A stretch of 64,000 nt of DNA from an uncultured Spartobacteria bacterium (GCA_903901425.1 CAIURC010000195.1:49456-113455), one strand, 5' to 3'; counted from the stretch's first letter, positions 36,922 through 45,303 are shown. Notes: generated by a model from the sequence alone, not told the origin. Translations and numbers: made by a program.

Positions 36922-38277
36922 TCAACTGGCAACTGCCGGACTCGTTCGCTCCGCGTACCAGGACCAGCACTTCAAAAACCCGGGCGCAAAATCGCCCGGC
37001 CGCGCTTCCACCCAGCGCGTGATCTGGTCCACGGAAAAAAATGCGCCACTCTCGATCTCCGCCGGTGGCAACCGGAACGGCCCTCCGTGTTCCGCACGGT
37101 ACAACCCCACAAATTCCCAGCCCGTCTCGGGACACGCCTCCATCCTTCCAAGACGCTCCACAGCCGTCTCCACTCCCAACTCTTCCTCCACCTCCCGCCG
37201 GGCCGCAGTGTCGTAGTCTTCCCCGGAATCCACATGCCCGGCCGCGCTGGAATCCCAGAGACCAGGACACCGGTCCTTCCACCGGGACCGTTTCTGAAGA
37301 AAGATTTGTCCGTGCCGGTCAAAAACAAAGACGTGCACGGCCCGGTGCCTAAGTTGTTTCTCGTGGACCACGTGGCGGGACTCGACTCCCACCACCTCGT
37401 CCTTGTCGTTCACCACATCAAACCGCTCCCCGTGCACGTCCTGTCCGGCAGGTTCACCCTCCAGAGAATCGCCGCACGCAAACCGGGTCAAACGCACCCA
37501 TTGGGCCAGACTCAACTCCTCTGCCCGAACCGTTTCCTCCACGCCCAGCACCGAGCAGAGACGCGCCCATTCCAAACCCTCTCCCGCCAGCATCTTGCGC
37601 AACTGCTTGCGTCTCTGTGAAAACCCCAGCTTCACCAACCGGTTGAACCGGTTTCCGTCGCAGTCCGGCAATTCGCCCACGGGCCGGGGCGTCAAAAGGA
37701 CCACCGCCGAGTCCACCTTGGGAGCCGGCGTGAAGACACTCGGAGGCAGCGTCCTCAAATACTTCACCCGCCACCGCCGCCCCAAAAGAAGCGTCAATGC
37801 CCCATACGCCTTTGTCCGCGGCTCCGCAGACAACCGTTCCGCCAGTTCCTTCTGCAGCGTGAAACTCAAAAGGCGGACCGGGCTCGGTTCCGCCGTGAAC
37901 TGGAAGAGGATCTGGCTTGAAACGTAGTACGGAAGATTCCCAAAAACACAGGTCGGCCCGCGCCGGAAAAGGTCCCGGACGTCAAAACGCAAAGCGTCTC
38001 CATGGACAATTTCCAAGCCGGGATACTCCCCGGTCAGGAACCCCGCGAGACGCCCGTCTTTCTCCACCAGAATCCCGTTGTCGGACTTCCGTGCGGCAAA
38101 CCGGGTCAGGGCTCCAAGCCCCGGACCCAGCTCCACCCACGGATCCCCCGTCCCGATCCCCAACTGGTCCACAATCCATTCCGCAAGGTTCTGATCGTGC
38201 AGAAAGTTCTGTCCGAGACTCTGCGTGGGCTGTGTGCCCAGACTTTCAAGTGTTCCGCGAATGTTCGAAAGTTTCAT
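36922..38277 (-). CDS. rsmA: RsmA (KsgA) rRNA dimethyltransferase fused to a Nudix hydrolase
   Basis: 451 residues; RsmA alone is about 270. Residues 1-270 are a complete KsgA-type methyltransferase: QSLGQNFLHDQNLAEWI, the SAM motif VELGPGLGALT (48-58), NLPYYVSSQ (114-122) and FTPAPKVDSAVV. Residues 280-440 form a full Nudix domain similar to isopentenyl-diphosphate isomerase-like Nudix proteins (DVVNDKDEVVGVESRHVVHE, HRAVHVFVFD, LWDSSAAGHVDSGED) with a perfect Nudix box from G347 to V369 (GX5EX7REVEEELGV). It dimethylates 16S rRNA A1518/A1519; the Nudix substrate is unknown. Last gene of the rex operon. Confidence 0.95.
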   Translation of the reverse strand: MKLSNIRGTLESLGTQPTQSLGQNFLHDQNLAEWIVDQLGIGTGDPWVELGPGLGALTRFAARKSDNGILVEKDGRLAGFLTGEYPGLEIVHGDALRFDVRDLFRRGPTCVFGNLPYYVSSQILFQFTAEPSPVRLLSFTLQKELAERLSAEPRTKAYGALTLLLGRRWRVKYLRTLPPSVFTPAPKVDSAVVLLTPRPVGELPDCDGNRFNRLVKLGFSQRRKQLRKMLAGEGLEWARLCSVLGVEETVRAEELSLAQWVRLTRFACGDSLEGEPAGQDVHGERFDVVNDKDEVVGVESRHVVHEKQLRHRAVHVFVFDRHGQIFLQKRSRWKDRCPGLWDSSAAGHVDSGEDYDTAARREVEEELGVETAVERLGRMEACPETGWEFVGLYRAEHGGPFRLPPAEIESGAFFSVDQITRWVEARPGDFAPGFLKCWSWYAERTSPAVAS

Positions 38278-38290
38278 CGGCGCAATTTGC

Positions 38291-38839
38291 TCAACCCCGC
38301 CTCTGCAAGCGCTTGAGCTTGCCTGCCAGTGCCGCCTTCGCCGCCGCGCTCATCCGGTCCACAAACAGCACCCCATTCAAATGGTCCACCTCGTGCTGGA
38401 GCGCCCGGCTGAGCAACCCCTCCGCCTCGAACTCCACCTCGCGCCCATCCAAAAGCCGGCTCTTCACCCGGACCCGGGACGCCCGGGTGATCTGCGCCGT
38501 CATGTTCGGGAAGCTGAGGCACCCTTCCGTTCCGGCCTCTTTCTCGGCCCCCAGTTCCAGCTGGGGATTGATCAAGATCATCGGCATCCAGTCCTCCACC
38601 CGGACGGGCTGGCCTCCGACCCACATTGCGCTGGGGCGATCCTCCACCCCGGTCACGTCCACCACCGCCAACTGGATCGGCACAGCCACCTGCTGTGCCG
38701 CCAGACCCACGCCATCGGCATCCCGCATCGTTTCAATCATGTCCGCCGCCAGCTTCCTCACCTCCTGGGTGATTTCATGAACCTGCGCTCCCCGGGCGCG
38801 CAACGCCGGATGTCCAAACTGCACAATCTCCAAGATCAT
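38291..38839 (-). CDS. def: Peptide deformylase
   Basis: 182 residues starting at the ATG that overlaps the exbD stop (ATGA). All three metal motifs are intact: GVGLAAQQ (43-50), EGCLSFP (105-111, C107) and QHEVDHLNG (148-156; H149, E150 and H153). It removes the formyl group from new proteins. Its neighbour rsmA follows 13 bases later; pairing with a ribosome methyltransferase is reasonable for a translation-related operon end. Confidence 0.97.
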   Translation of the reverse strand: MILEIVQFGHPALRARGAQVHEITQEVRKLAADMIETMRDADGVGLAAQQVAVPIQLAVVDVTGVEDRPSAMWVGGQPVRVEDWMPMILINPQLELGAEKEAGTEGCLSFPNMTAQITRASRVRVKSRLLDGREVEFEAEGLLSRALQHEVDHLNGVLFVDRMSAAAKAALAGKLKRLQRRG

Positions 38840-39282
38840 TTTTTTGCCTCCGTAAATGCTGAAAGATTTCCCCGCAACCCGCCCTCTTTGAACGCATCCA
38901 AAAGCCGGATTAAAAACCCGTACGACACCTTTTCGTCCGCCTTCAAAGCCACACTCCGGCCCTCGCTCTTTTCGAGCCGGCTCCGGATCTCGCCAGCCAG
39001 CCGTTCCATTTCCAGCGGCTCGCCGTCGAGCAGGATCTCCTCCTGAGCCGTCACGCTCACCACCAACGGCGCCACCACCGGTCCGGCACTCGCAACCGCC
39101 GACTTCGATTCGGGAAGCTTGATCGTCACCTTCGGATCCTTTTTCTCGGAGCTGCTTTCCTTGCGCTCCTGCGTCTTGAACGTCGTGGTCACAATCACAA
39201 AAATCAGGAGGATCGCAAAGATGTCGATCATCGACACGATGATCACCTGCGGGCTCCTCCGTTTGCGCTGGTAGAATTTCAC
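38836..39282 (-). CDS. exbD: ExbD/TolR-type biopolymer transport protein
   Basis: 148 residues: a short basic cytoplasmic N-terminus (KFYQRKRRSPQVI), one membrane segment with the essential aspartate (IVSMIDIFAILLIFVIV, residues 15-31, D20), then a periplasmic domain ending LLDAFKEGGLRGNLSAFTEAKK. The family harvests proton motive force with ExbB for TonB. Coupled by ATGA to def and preceded by exbB 18 bases away. Confidence 0.93.
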   Translation of the reverse strand: MKFYQRKRRSPQVIIVSMIDIFAILLIFVIVTTTFKTQERKESSSEKKDPKVTIKLPESKSAVASAGPVVAPLVVSVTAQEEILLDGEPLEMERLAGEIRSRLEKSEGRSVALKADEKVSYGFLIRLLDAFKEGGLRGNLSAFTEAKK

Positions 39283-39300
39283 GTGGGATTCGCCTTTGCT

Positions 39301-40044
39301 TTATGTTCCCTCCACCCGCGAAAGACGGCCAGCCTTCCGCTTCCAACGCAACTCCTCCGAAGAACCGTCCCCCGCCGCCCCCCCGGGCAGCGCCGCCTGC
39401 GACCCATAAAATTTCGCCAGCAACACCCCCAACAACGCCTCCATGTCCGCCATCATCGCCTCAATTTTCCGGGAGTAAAAACTGTGCGCCATCAGGCACG
39501 GGATCGCCACCGCAAGCCCCACGATCGTCGTCCCAAGCGCCTCCGAAATCCCCTGCGCAATCCCCCGCGGATCCGACACCGTCTCGCTGGTACCCAAATT
39601 TGCAAACACCGTCACCAACCCCGCCACCGCCCCGAGCAACCCCAACAAGGGCGCCACCCCCACGATGATCTCAAGCAGGAACAATCCGCCCTCCAGACGC
39701 ACCACCTCATGCCGGGCCGCCATCTGCACCGCCTCGGCGTTTTCCGCCCGCGGACAGGGCAGATGCTGCAACGCCACCGCCACCACCCGGCCCAGCGCAG
39801 ACTCGTCCCCCGCCACCCGCCTCTCTAAGCGCCCCAGATCTTCTGCCAACCCGGGCCGCAACGTCTCAATGTCGCCCGCAATCCACCACGGCACCACCGC
39901 AATCCGCCTCAGCGCAAGACCCCGCATCACAATCACCGCCACCGCCACGACCGAACACAGAAGCAGCAGAATCATGAACACCCCGCCCTGCGCGATGAAC
40001 CGGAACACCGAACCGAACGACGCCATGAAAATCATCTCGCTCAT
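39301..40044 (-). CDS. exbB: ExbB/TolQ/MotA-type proton channel protein
   Basis: 247 residues with three membrane helices: GGVFMILLLLCSVVAVAVIVM near the N-terminus and two in the C-terminal half (LFLLEIIVGVAPLLGLLGAVAGLVTVF and GTTIVGLAVAIPCLMAHSFY is the MotA/ExbB signature area). The cytoplasmic loop between them is charged. The start directly abuts the tonB stop, so the three TonB-energising subunits are one transcription unit. Confidence 0.94.
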   Translation of the reverse strand: MSEMIFMASFGSVFRFIAQGGVFMILLLLCSVVAVAVIVMRGLALRRIAVVPWWIAGDIETLRPGLAEDLGRLERRVAGDESALGRVVAVALQHLPCPRAENAEAVQMAARHEVVRLEGGLFLLEIIVGVAPLLGLLGAVAGLVTVFANLGTSETVSDPRGIAQGISEALGTTIVGLAVAIPCLMAHSFYSRKIEAMMADMEALLGVLLAKFYGSQAALPGGAAGDGSSEELRWKRKAGRLSRVEGT

Positions 40045-41139
40045 CTAGAAAATCGTAAAAGTAAACACCATCTCCATCCGGCCGTCATTCATCAATTCCA
40101 CCTCCGGCGGAGGTGGCGCAATCTCGGCCTCCCGCACCGACCGCTCGCACACCTCCTCAAACGTCCGGTTCGAACTGCACTCCAGAATTTTCAGGTCCTG
40201 CACGCGCCCCTCGCGGGTGACATAAAACCGCACCCGGACCGTCCCAAGCGCAATCACATCCATCCGTTTGCGCCGGTGATACTCCCAGCGCGACCCGATC
40301 TGCATGCAAATCTGCTGCCGGTACACCCCCATCGGCGTCTTGACCGCATCCATCGCCGCCAAGCCACGATTGGAAATACTCCCTTCCACCCGCGTCTGGG
40401 TCAGTTCCGGCGCGTATCCTCCCCCACGCTGCCCGGGCGCGCCCCCCCCTCCAGACTCTCCGCCTACCGCCTCCGCGGGTTCCTTCTGCACCGGACCCTT
40501 GCCCGCACCGGGCAGCAGCAACGCATCCCTGTCCTCTGAAACACTCCGCTTTTCCTCCTGCCCGCCCGCCACCGCCCCCGCCTTCCCGGGTTCCGAACCC
40601 GCCTGCCCGGATCCCGCCTCCACAGACTGCTCAACACCTGTCATCGGAATGTCCCGCACCCCAAGCGAGGCACTCTGGTTCTTGAACTGCCGGAACGGCA
40701 GCACCCGGCCATCCTGACTCGGCACGGGATCCACACCCTGCCCCGTCCGTTCGCTCGCCGCCACCATGTTCTGGCTCGACTCAAACACCGGCTTTTCAGG
40801 CGCGCGTTCCGACGGTGCCAGACCGTCCGCCTGCAACGGAACCAACTTTGGCGGCTTCCACTCGGGCTTCACCGGCGGCAGAAGCAGTTCCGGGTCCGCC
40901 ACCAACTCAATCTCAACGGTTTTCTCCTCCACCTCCTGAGCCTCCTCAGGCTTCGCCGCAGGCGCCAGCACCTGGTCCGGAACCACCCACGCCACCAATG
41001 CCGCCACCAGCAGGATCGCCACATGGATCAGCACTGAAACCCCAAGCCCAATCGCCGCCTGTTTCTGCCGCGGCACACCGCGCAGGTCCGGCAACCGGTT
41101 CGAAACCGAATCCACCCAGGTTTCAAGCCGCTGCTTCAT
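40045..41139 (-). CDS. tonB: TonB-like periplasmic energy transducer
   Basis: 364 residues starting at MKQRLETWVDSV, overlapping the comB stop by ATGA. A single membrane anchor at 28-53 (AAIGLGVSVLIHVAILLVAALVAW) contains the His of the TonB helix. A long Pro/Glu/Gly-rich spacer follows (about 60-290), then the C-terminal domain (MGVYRQQICMQIGSRWEYH, GTVRVRFYVTREGRVQDLKI, REAEIAPPP), the TonB/TolA C fold. It transmits energy to outer-membrane receptors such as the one encoded at 57862-59961. Confidence 0.92.
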   Translation of the reverse strand: MKQRLETWVDSVSNRLPDLRGVPRQKQAAIGLGVSVLIHVAILLVAALVAWVVPDQVLAPAAKPEEAQEVEEKTVEIELVADPELLLPPVKPEWKPPKLVPLQADGLAPSERAPEKPVFESSQNMVAASERTGQGVDPVPSQDGRVLPFRQFKNQSASLGVRDIPMTGVEQSVEAGSGQAGSEPGKAGAVAGGQEEKRSVSEDRDALLLPGAGKGPVQKEPAEAVGGESGGGGAPGQRGGGYAPELTQTRVEGSISNRGLAAMDAVKTPMGVYRQQICMQIGSRWEYHRRKRMDVIALGTVRVRFYVTREGRVQDLKILECSSNRTFEEVCERSVREAEIAPPPPEVELMNDGRMEMVFTFTIF

Positions 41140-41870
41140 CCGGCCCCCCCCGTGAAATTCTTCACCGTCAGAGATTCCCCCTCCAAGACCGGCACAACCC
41201 CGTACACGGATTCGCGGGCACACCATTCCACCTCTTCCCGGCGACCGCGCCTCACCAGGACCCGGCCGTTCGCAGACTCCAACAAGCCCTCCAGCGCACG
41301 CGCATACCGACTCCCGAGCGCGGCCACCGCATGCGCGGCATCGCCCAACTCGCCTCCAACCGACTCCAAACGCGCCGCCAAACGCCCTGCCGCCACAGCA
41401 TCCTCAAGCGCAAACTCCGCAAACGTACCCGCGCACACCAGCAAAACCCGGTCCGGGTGGAGGCTGCATAACGCCTTGAACACCGCCTCCAGATTCAGAA
41501 GGGCTCCCACCAAAACCCGGTCCGCAGACGCGCACGCCCGGAGTGCCACCGTTCCGTTGGTTGTGGTCGTCACCACGCAGCGCCCCTCCAGCCCGGACCG
41601 GTACTCAAACGGGGAGTTGCCCAGATCAAACCCCTCAATCCGATCCCCGTGCCGCTCCCCGCCCAGGACCACCCCCGGATCCCGCCGCCTCCAGTCCCAC
41701 GCCTCCTCGATCGTCTCCACCGGAACCACAGAACCCACCCCGTGCGCAAAAGCCGTTACCATCGAAGAGGTCGCACGCAGCACATCAAAAACCACGCAGG
41801 TTACCCCGCTCAAATCCCGGCCCCGCAGCAGCGCAATCTCCGCCGGGCTCAGCACCACATCCACTTTCAT
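41136..41870 (-). CDS. comB: 2-phosphosulfolactate phosphatase family protein
   Basis: 244 residues from the ATG overlapping the glycosylase stop. ComB family signatures: VDVVLSPAEIALL, CVVFDVLRATSSMVTAFAHG and GGERHGDRIEGFDLGNSPFEY. The family dephosphorylates 2-phosphosulfolactate to sulfolactate, known from coenzyme M biosynthesis in archaea. Bacterial homologues usually have no coenzyme M pathway, so the local role is open. It sits between a DNA glycosylase and tonB in the rex operon, so context does not help. Confidence 0.9.
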   Translation of the reverse strand: MKVDVVLSPAEIALLRGRDLSGVTCVVFDVLRATSSMVTAFAHGVGSVVPVETIEEAWDWRRRDPGVVLGGERHGDRIEGFDLGNSPFEYRSGLEGRCVVTTTTNGTVALRACASADRVLVGALLNLEAVFKALCSLHPDRVLLVCAGTFAEFALEDAVAAGRLAARLESVGGELGDAAHAVAALGSRYARALEGLLESANGRVLVRRGRREEVEWCARESVYGVVPVLEGESLTVKNFTGGAG

Positions 41871-42835
41871 GGTTTGCTCCCTCCTCCACTTGGAGACGGC
41901 TCCTGAACTTTTCTCCCTCCTTTTTTCAAACTGCCTTTTCCGCCGCTCTTCGTCTGCGCAAGCCCGCGCCGCCAAGTCTGGCGCGCATGATGAAAAAGAT
42001 ACTGCTGCGCGTACCCCGCATAAGGCCCGAAGTACGTTGCCGCAAACTGCTTCATCCGAGCCGCCGTTGGGGCGCGTTTTCCTTTGAAATATACCTCGCG
42101 CAAAATCCTCCCAATCCACACATCCACAGGCACCGCCCCCAACCGCCCGTACCCGAACAGCAACACGCAGTTCGCCACCTTCTCACCCACCCCAGGCAAA
42201 TCGCACAACGCCTTCCTCAGATCCTCATCGCCAAGCCGCGCATACCCCTCCAAATCCGCCTGCCCACCGGCCACCCGCTGCGCAGTCTTGAGGAGGTTCG
42301 CCGCCCGGTACCCCAGACCGCATTCCCGCAACTCCGCTTCCTGCGCGCCAGCCAACCGATCCGCACCGGGGTATGCGTAAAACTCCCGCCCACCCCATTC
42401 CAACCGCCTCCCAAAACGCCTCCGGATCGCGTGCGACATCTGGGCAATGTGGCTGACCTGTTTCATCGAGGACGTGATGAACGTTGCCAGACACTCCCAC
42501 ACCGGCTGTCTGAGGATTCGCATCCCCTGCGAGAACCCAAGGGCTTCCTCCATGGCGGAATCTTTGGGAAAAGTCGCGGCAATCGCCTCCAGATCATGAT
42601 CCAGAGCCAAGTACCGGCCCACCTCCGTCTCCATTCCTTCAGGAACCCGCACCTCGCCCCCACCCGCCTCCAGATAAACCGGGGCATTCCCCAAGGCGCC
42701 CACCCAGCCCGGCCCTTCCCTCTGCCAGTGAAACACCTGCCCACTCTGGAGTGTCAGATCCAAATCCAAACCGGAGGCGGGAACCGAAAGCGCCGCCAAA
42801 CCTTCGCGGCCAGTCGTTGCGGGTGCGGCGCTCAC
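41867..42835 (-). CDS. OGG1-type 8-oxoguanine DNA glycosylase
   Basis: 322 residues from a GTG overlapping the rex stop. It has the OGG N-terminal domain (LDLDLTLQSGQVFHWQREG, like the eukaryotic OGG-N) followed by a helix-hairpin-helix GPD domain: LPGVGEKVANCVLL with the Schiff-base lysine K219, and GAVPVDVWIGRIL with the catalytic aspartate D238. The C-terminal tail is Ser/Lys/Gly-rich. It removes oxidised guanine. Bacteria generally use MutM (Fpg) for this; an OGG1-type enzyme in a redox-sensor operon is noteworthy. Confidence 0.9.
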   Translation of the reverse strand: MSAAPATTGREGLAALSVPASGLDLDLTLQSGQVFHWQREGPGWVGALGNAPVYLEAGGGEVRVPEGMETEVGRYLALDHDLEAIAATFPKDSAMEEALGFSQGMRILRQPVWECLATFITSSMKQVSHIAQMSHAIRRRFGRRLEWGGREFYAYPGADRLAGAQEAELRECGLGYRAANLLKTAQRVAGGQADLEGYARLGDEDLRKALCDLPGVGEKVANCVLLFGYGRLGAVPVDVWIGRILREVYFKGKRAPTAARMKQFAATYFGPYAGYAQQYLFHHARQTWRRGLAQTKSGGKGSLKKGGRKVQEPSPSGGGSKP

Positions 42836-43449
42836 TGGATGAAGTAACTGAGGTTCTCAAGTTCGATCGCCAGATCCACGTTGTTCACCACCACATTGTC
42901 CGGCACCTGAAGAATCTGGGGCGCAAAGTTCAAAACCGCCAGAATCCCGGCCCGGACCAATCCGTTGGTCACCTCCTGCGCCACTGTGGCCGGGACCGCC
43001 AGAATCGCCATCTTCACCTGCCGCTTCCGGACCACCTCCTCGAGTTTTTCCATCGGCAACACCTTCACCCCAATCCCCCGGCGTTTCCGGTTGGCTTCGG
43101 CGTCAAATGCTGCAATCACCTCAAAGCCTTCCTTCGCAAAACCCGGGTACCTCAGGAGCGCCGACCCCAAATGCCCCGCTCCCACCAGAATCACCGGCTG
43201 CAACTGGGTCGTCCCCAAAACGTCCGTCAACCTCACGCACAAGGCATCCACGTTGTATCCCAGCCCCCGGGTTCCAAACTGGCCGAAATACGCCAGATCC
43301 TTCCGCAACTGCGTCGGCTTCACGCCGGCTGCCTTCGAAAGCGCCGCTGAGGAAACCGTATCCACGCTGTTCGCCTTCAGCCGCTGCAACGCCCGGTAGT
43401 ACACCGAAAGCCGGTAAACGGTTTTTCTTGGAATCACCAGCTTCGCCAT
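42832..43449 (-). CDS. rex: Redox-sensing transcriptional repressor Rex
   Basis: 205 residues from the ATG at 43449. The winged helix at 1-80 includes IPRKTVYRLSVYYRAL and KAAGVKPTQLRKDLAYFGQFGTRGLGY, followed by the Rossmann NADH-binding domain (VILVGAGHLGSALLRYPGF, AAFDAEANRKRRG, AILAVPATVAQEVTNG) and the domain-swapped C-terminal helix (VDLAIELENLSYF). Rex senses NADH/NAD and represses fermentative and respiratory genes. It heads the operon; a TTGTGAA half-site lies at 43453-43459, right before its start. Confidence 0.96.
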   Translation of the reverse strand: MAKLVIPRKTVYRLSVYYRALQRLKANSVDTVSSAALSKAAGVKPTQLRKDLAYFGQFGTRGLGYNVDALCVRLTDVLGTTQLQPVILVGAGHLGSALLRYPGFAKEGFEVIAAFDAEANRKRRGIGVKVLPMEKLEEVVRKRQVKMAILAVPATVAQEVTNGLVRAGILAVLNFAPQILQVPDNVVVNNVDLAIELENLSYFIQ

Positions 43450-43591
43450 TTCTTGTGAAAAATAATTTGTTCCCCCCACAACTAAACCCTTTTCCCACGC
43501 GCTTGCAAGCAGACGGCGCCTTGGAACCGCCGCGCCCACCCCCGGTTTTCCATCGCTTCCAAAACCAAAACCGTCTAATCCCACCCGTCCC

Positions 43592-44464
43592 ATGCGCCTC
43601 AATCGCTTTCTCGCAGCCGCCGGCCTCGGATCCCGCCGGGGGGTCGAGCAACTCATCCAGGACGGTAAAATCCGGGTCAACGGCCACGTGGTCACCGATC
43701 TTGCCACCCAAGTCCAACCCGGGGACATCGTCAAAGCCGGCCAACGCGTCCTCCACGCTCCCCAACAACTCACCGCCGCGCTCCACAAACCGAAGGGCTT
43801 CGTCTGTACGGCAAGCGATGAACGCGACCGCCGGACCATCTTTGATCTCCTCCCCCCAGAATGGCCCCGCGTCTTCCACGTGGGCCGCCTTGACATGGAA
43901 AGCGAAGGGCTCCTCCTGGTCACCAACGACGGCGACCTCGCCAACGCCCTCACCCATCCCAGCCACCACGTCGACAAGGAATACGAGGTCACCCTCGACA
44001 AACCTTTCCAGATCGAGCACCGGGAAAAAATGCTGCGCGGGATCCGGATCGAAGGCGGCCTTGCCCGGGCCGTGGACGTTCACCCCCTGCCCTACAACCG
44101 TCTGAGAATCGTTCTGCAACAGGGACTCAAAAGGCAGATCCGACACATGTGCTACCATCTCGGCTACGAGGTGCTCAAACTCCTCAGAATCCGCATTGGG
44201 CCCGTCCATCTCGGCGCGCTCAAACCCGCACACTGGCGCCCCCTCGACCCCGCCGAAATCTCGGCCCTCAAACGTTCCCTGCCCGCCACGCAGGACCGCA
44301 TCCCCTCTCCGGCGCGACCACCGGCTCCTGCCGGGATCCGCAAACCGCGCCCCGCCAAATCCGGACCTGCCAAGACGCAAGCCCCTGAGAAACTCCGACG
44401 CCCGAAGGCGCGCACGCCCGGCAACTCCAAAAATTCCCGGCGCACCGGCCCCAAAATCCATTGA
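43592..44464 (+). CDS. RsuA/RluB-family 16S/23S rRNA pseudouridine synthase
   Basis: 290 residues. It opens with an S4 RNA-binding domain (MRLNRFLAAAGLGSRRGVEQL, INGHVV-type end KIRVNGHVVTD), followed by the catalytic domain with GRLDMESEGLLLVTNDGDLAN (Asp nucleophile in GRLD) and EYEVTLDKPF, then KRQIRHMCYHLGYEVLKL. A basic Pro/Lys/Arg tail of about 65 residues is added. It isomerises uridine in rRNA. It diverges from rex. Confidence 0.93.
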   Translation: MRLNRFLAAAGLGSRRGVEQLIQDGKIRVNGHVVTDLATQVQPGDIVKAGQRVLHAPQQLTAALHKPKGFVCTASDERDRRTIFDLLPPEWPRVFHVGRLDMESEGLLLVTNDGDLANALTHPSHHVDKEYEVTLDKPFQIEHREKMLRGIRIEGGLARAVDVHPLPYNRLRIVLQQGLKRQIRHMCYHLGYEVLKLLRIRIGPVHLGALKPAHWRPLDPAEISALKRSLPATQDRIPSPARPPAPAGIRKPRPAKSGPAKTQAPEKLRRPKARTPGNSKNSRRTGPKIH

Positions 44465-44521
44465 CCGGCCAGCACCCCTCGCGTATTCCACACTCTCCGC
44501 CTACGGGCAGAATCAATTTTT

Positions 44522-44665
44522 ATGGGCAAGCAATACAACAAAACCATCAAACGCCGTCGCCGCCTCGCTTATTTGGACCGGAAAAAAAACAAGGCCGCTG
44601 AACTCGCTGCCACCAAATCCAAACCCCGGCGCGCGAAAAAGACCGAGGCGGTTGCCGCAGAATAA
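44522..44665 (+). CDS. Small highly basic protein (47 aa)
   Basis: The frame from ATG 44522 to TAA 44663-44665 encodes 47 residues starting MGKQYNKTIKRRRRLAYLDR and continuing KKNKAAELAA, with a Lys/Ala/Arg-rich end. Eleven of the first 23 residues are Arg or Lys. I recall similarly sized proteins in many Verrucomicrobia, which supports it as real and ribosome- or nucleic-acid-associated, but no biochemical role is known to me. It is followed by a stretch of 137 bases before the bactofilin. Confidence 0.7.
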   Translation: MGKQYNKTIKRRRRLAYLDRKKNKAAELAATKSKPRRAKKTEAVAAE

Positions 44666-44802
44666 CCCTCTCGGGGAGTGACCCCACCGTGCTCCGGCTC
44701 TCCCAGCTCGGAAACCGCATGGGGGTCATTCTTCTTGAAAAGCGCCAACCCCGCTGTTCTCTCTGTTCGATCGCAGACACAATCTGGTAAAACCCGCAGC
44801 AA

Positions 44803-45249
44803 ATGAACCCACAATCGGCTAACTTCCTGTCAAGCGACGTCGAAATCAAAGGGACTCTTTCGTTCGGCCAAGCCCTCACTTTCGAAGGCAAAATCGAAGG
44901 CGAAATCAAAACCCAAGGCCGTGTGGTCATCGGCCAAAAGGCGATCGTACAGGGCGATGTTTACGCCGGCGCCGTGGTGATTGCCGGACGCGTCACAGGG
45001 AACGTAATCGTCACCGAACGCTGCGAACTGCAACCCGAGGCCCAACTGATTGGGGACCTTAAGTCCCCGAAACTTCTCATTGGCGAAGGCGCCACCTTCA
45101 TCGGCCAGTCCGAAGTGGTGCCGCCGGGTGGACGGCCGCCCGCATCCGCCCCAGCCCCGCAGCCATCTGGTCCTGCTCAGGGCGGTGCTCCGAACAATCC
45201 GCAGAATCCGCCCCCGCAGTCCCCTGCACCTCGCAGGCTCTTCGGATAG
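44803..45249 (+). CDS. Bactofilin (polymer-forming cytoskeletal protein)
   Basis: 148 residues. The bactofilin beta-helix is at about 8-110: EIKGTLSFGQALTFEGKIEG, GRVVIGQKAIVQGDVYAGAV, AGRVTGNVIVTERCELQP and LLIGEGATFIGQ, showing the expected G-x-V/I-like ladder. The C-terminal 40 residues are Pro/Gly/Ala/Gln-rich, typical for the disordered tail. Bactofilins form filaments in the cell for shape or localisation. A clear terminator follows at 45267-45303. Confidence 0.92.
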   Translation: MNPQSANFLSSDVEIKGTLSFGQALTFEGKIEGEIKTQGRVVIGQKAIVQGDVYAGAVVIAGRVTGNVIVTERCELQPEAQLIGDLKSPKLLIGEGATFIGQSEVVPPGGRPPASAPAPQPSGPAQGGAPNNPQNPPPQSPAPRRLFG

Positions 45250-45266
45250 GATCCATCAAACTCTCC

Positions 45267-45303
45267 AAAACTCCGGGGCCCAGAAGGCTCCGGAGTTTTT
45301 TTT
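45267..45303 (+). terminator. Rho-independent terminator after the bactofilin gene
   Basis: Arms AAAACTCCGG (45267-45276) and CCGGAGTTTT (45290-45299) with a 13-base loop, then a run of eight T residues (45296-45303). This is the clearest intrinsic terminator in the window. It separates the bactofilin from the VapBC pair. Confidence 0.92.

Noticed and set aside
36131..37282. Minus-strand frame with GPNGPN repeats
   Set aside because: The repeats are just the 9-bp DNA array read in one frame; the frame also overlaps two real genes.
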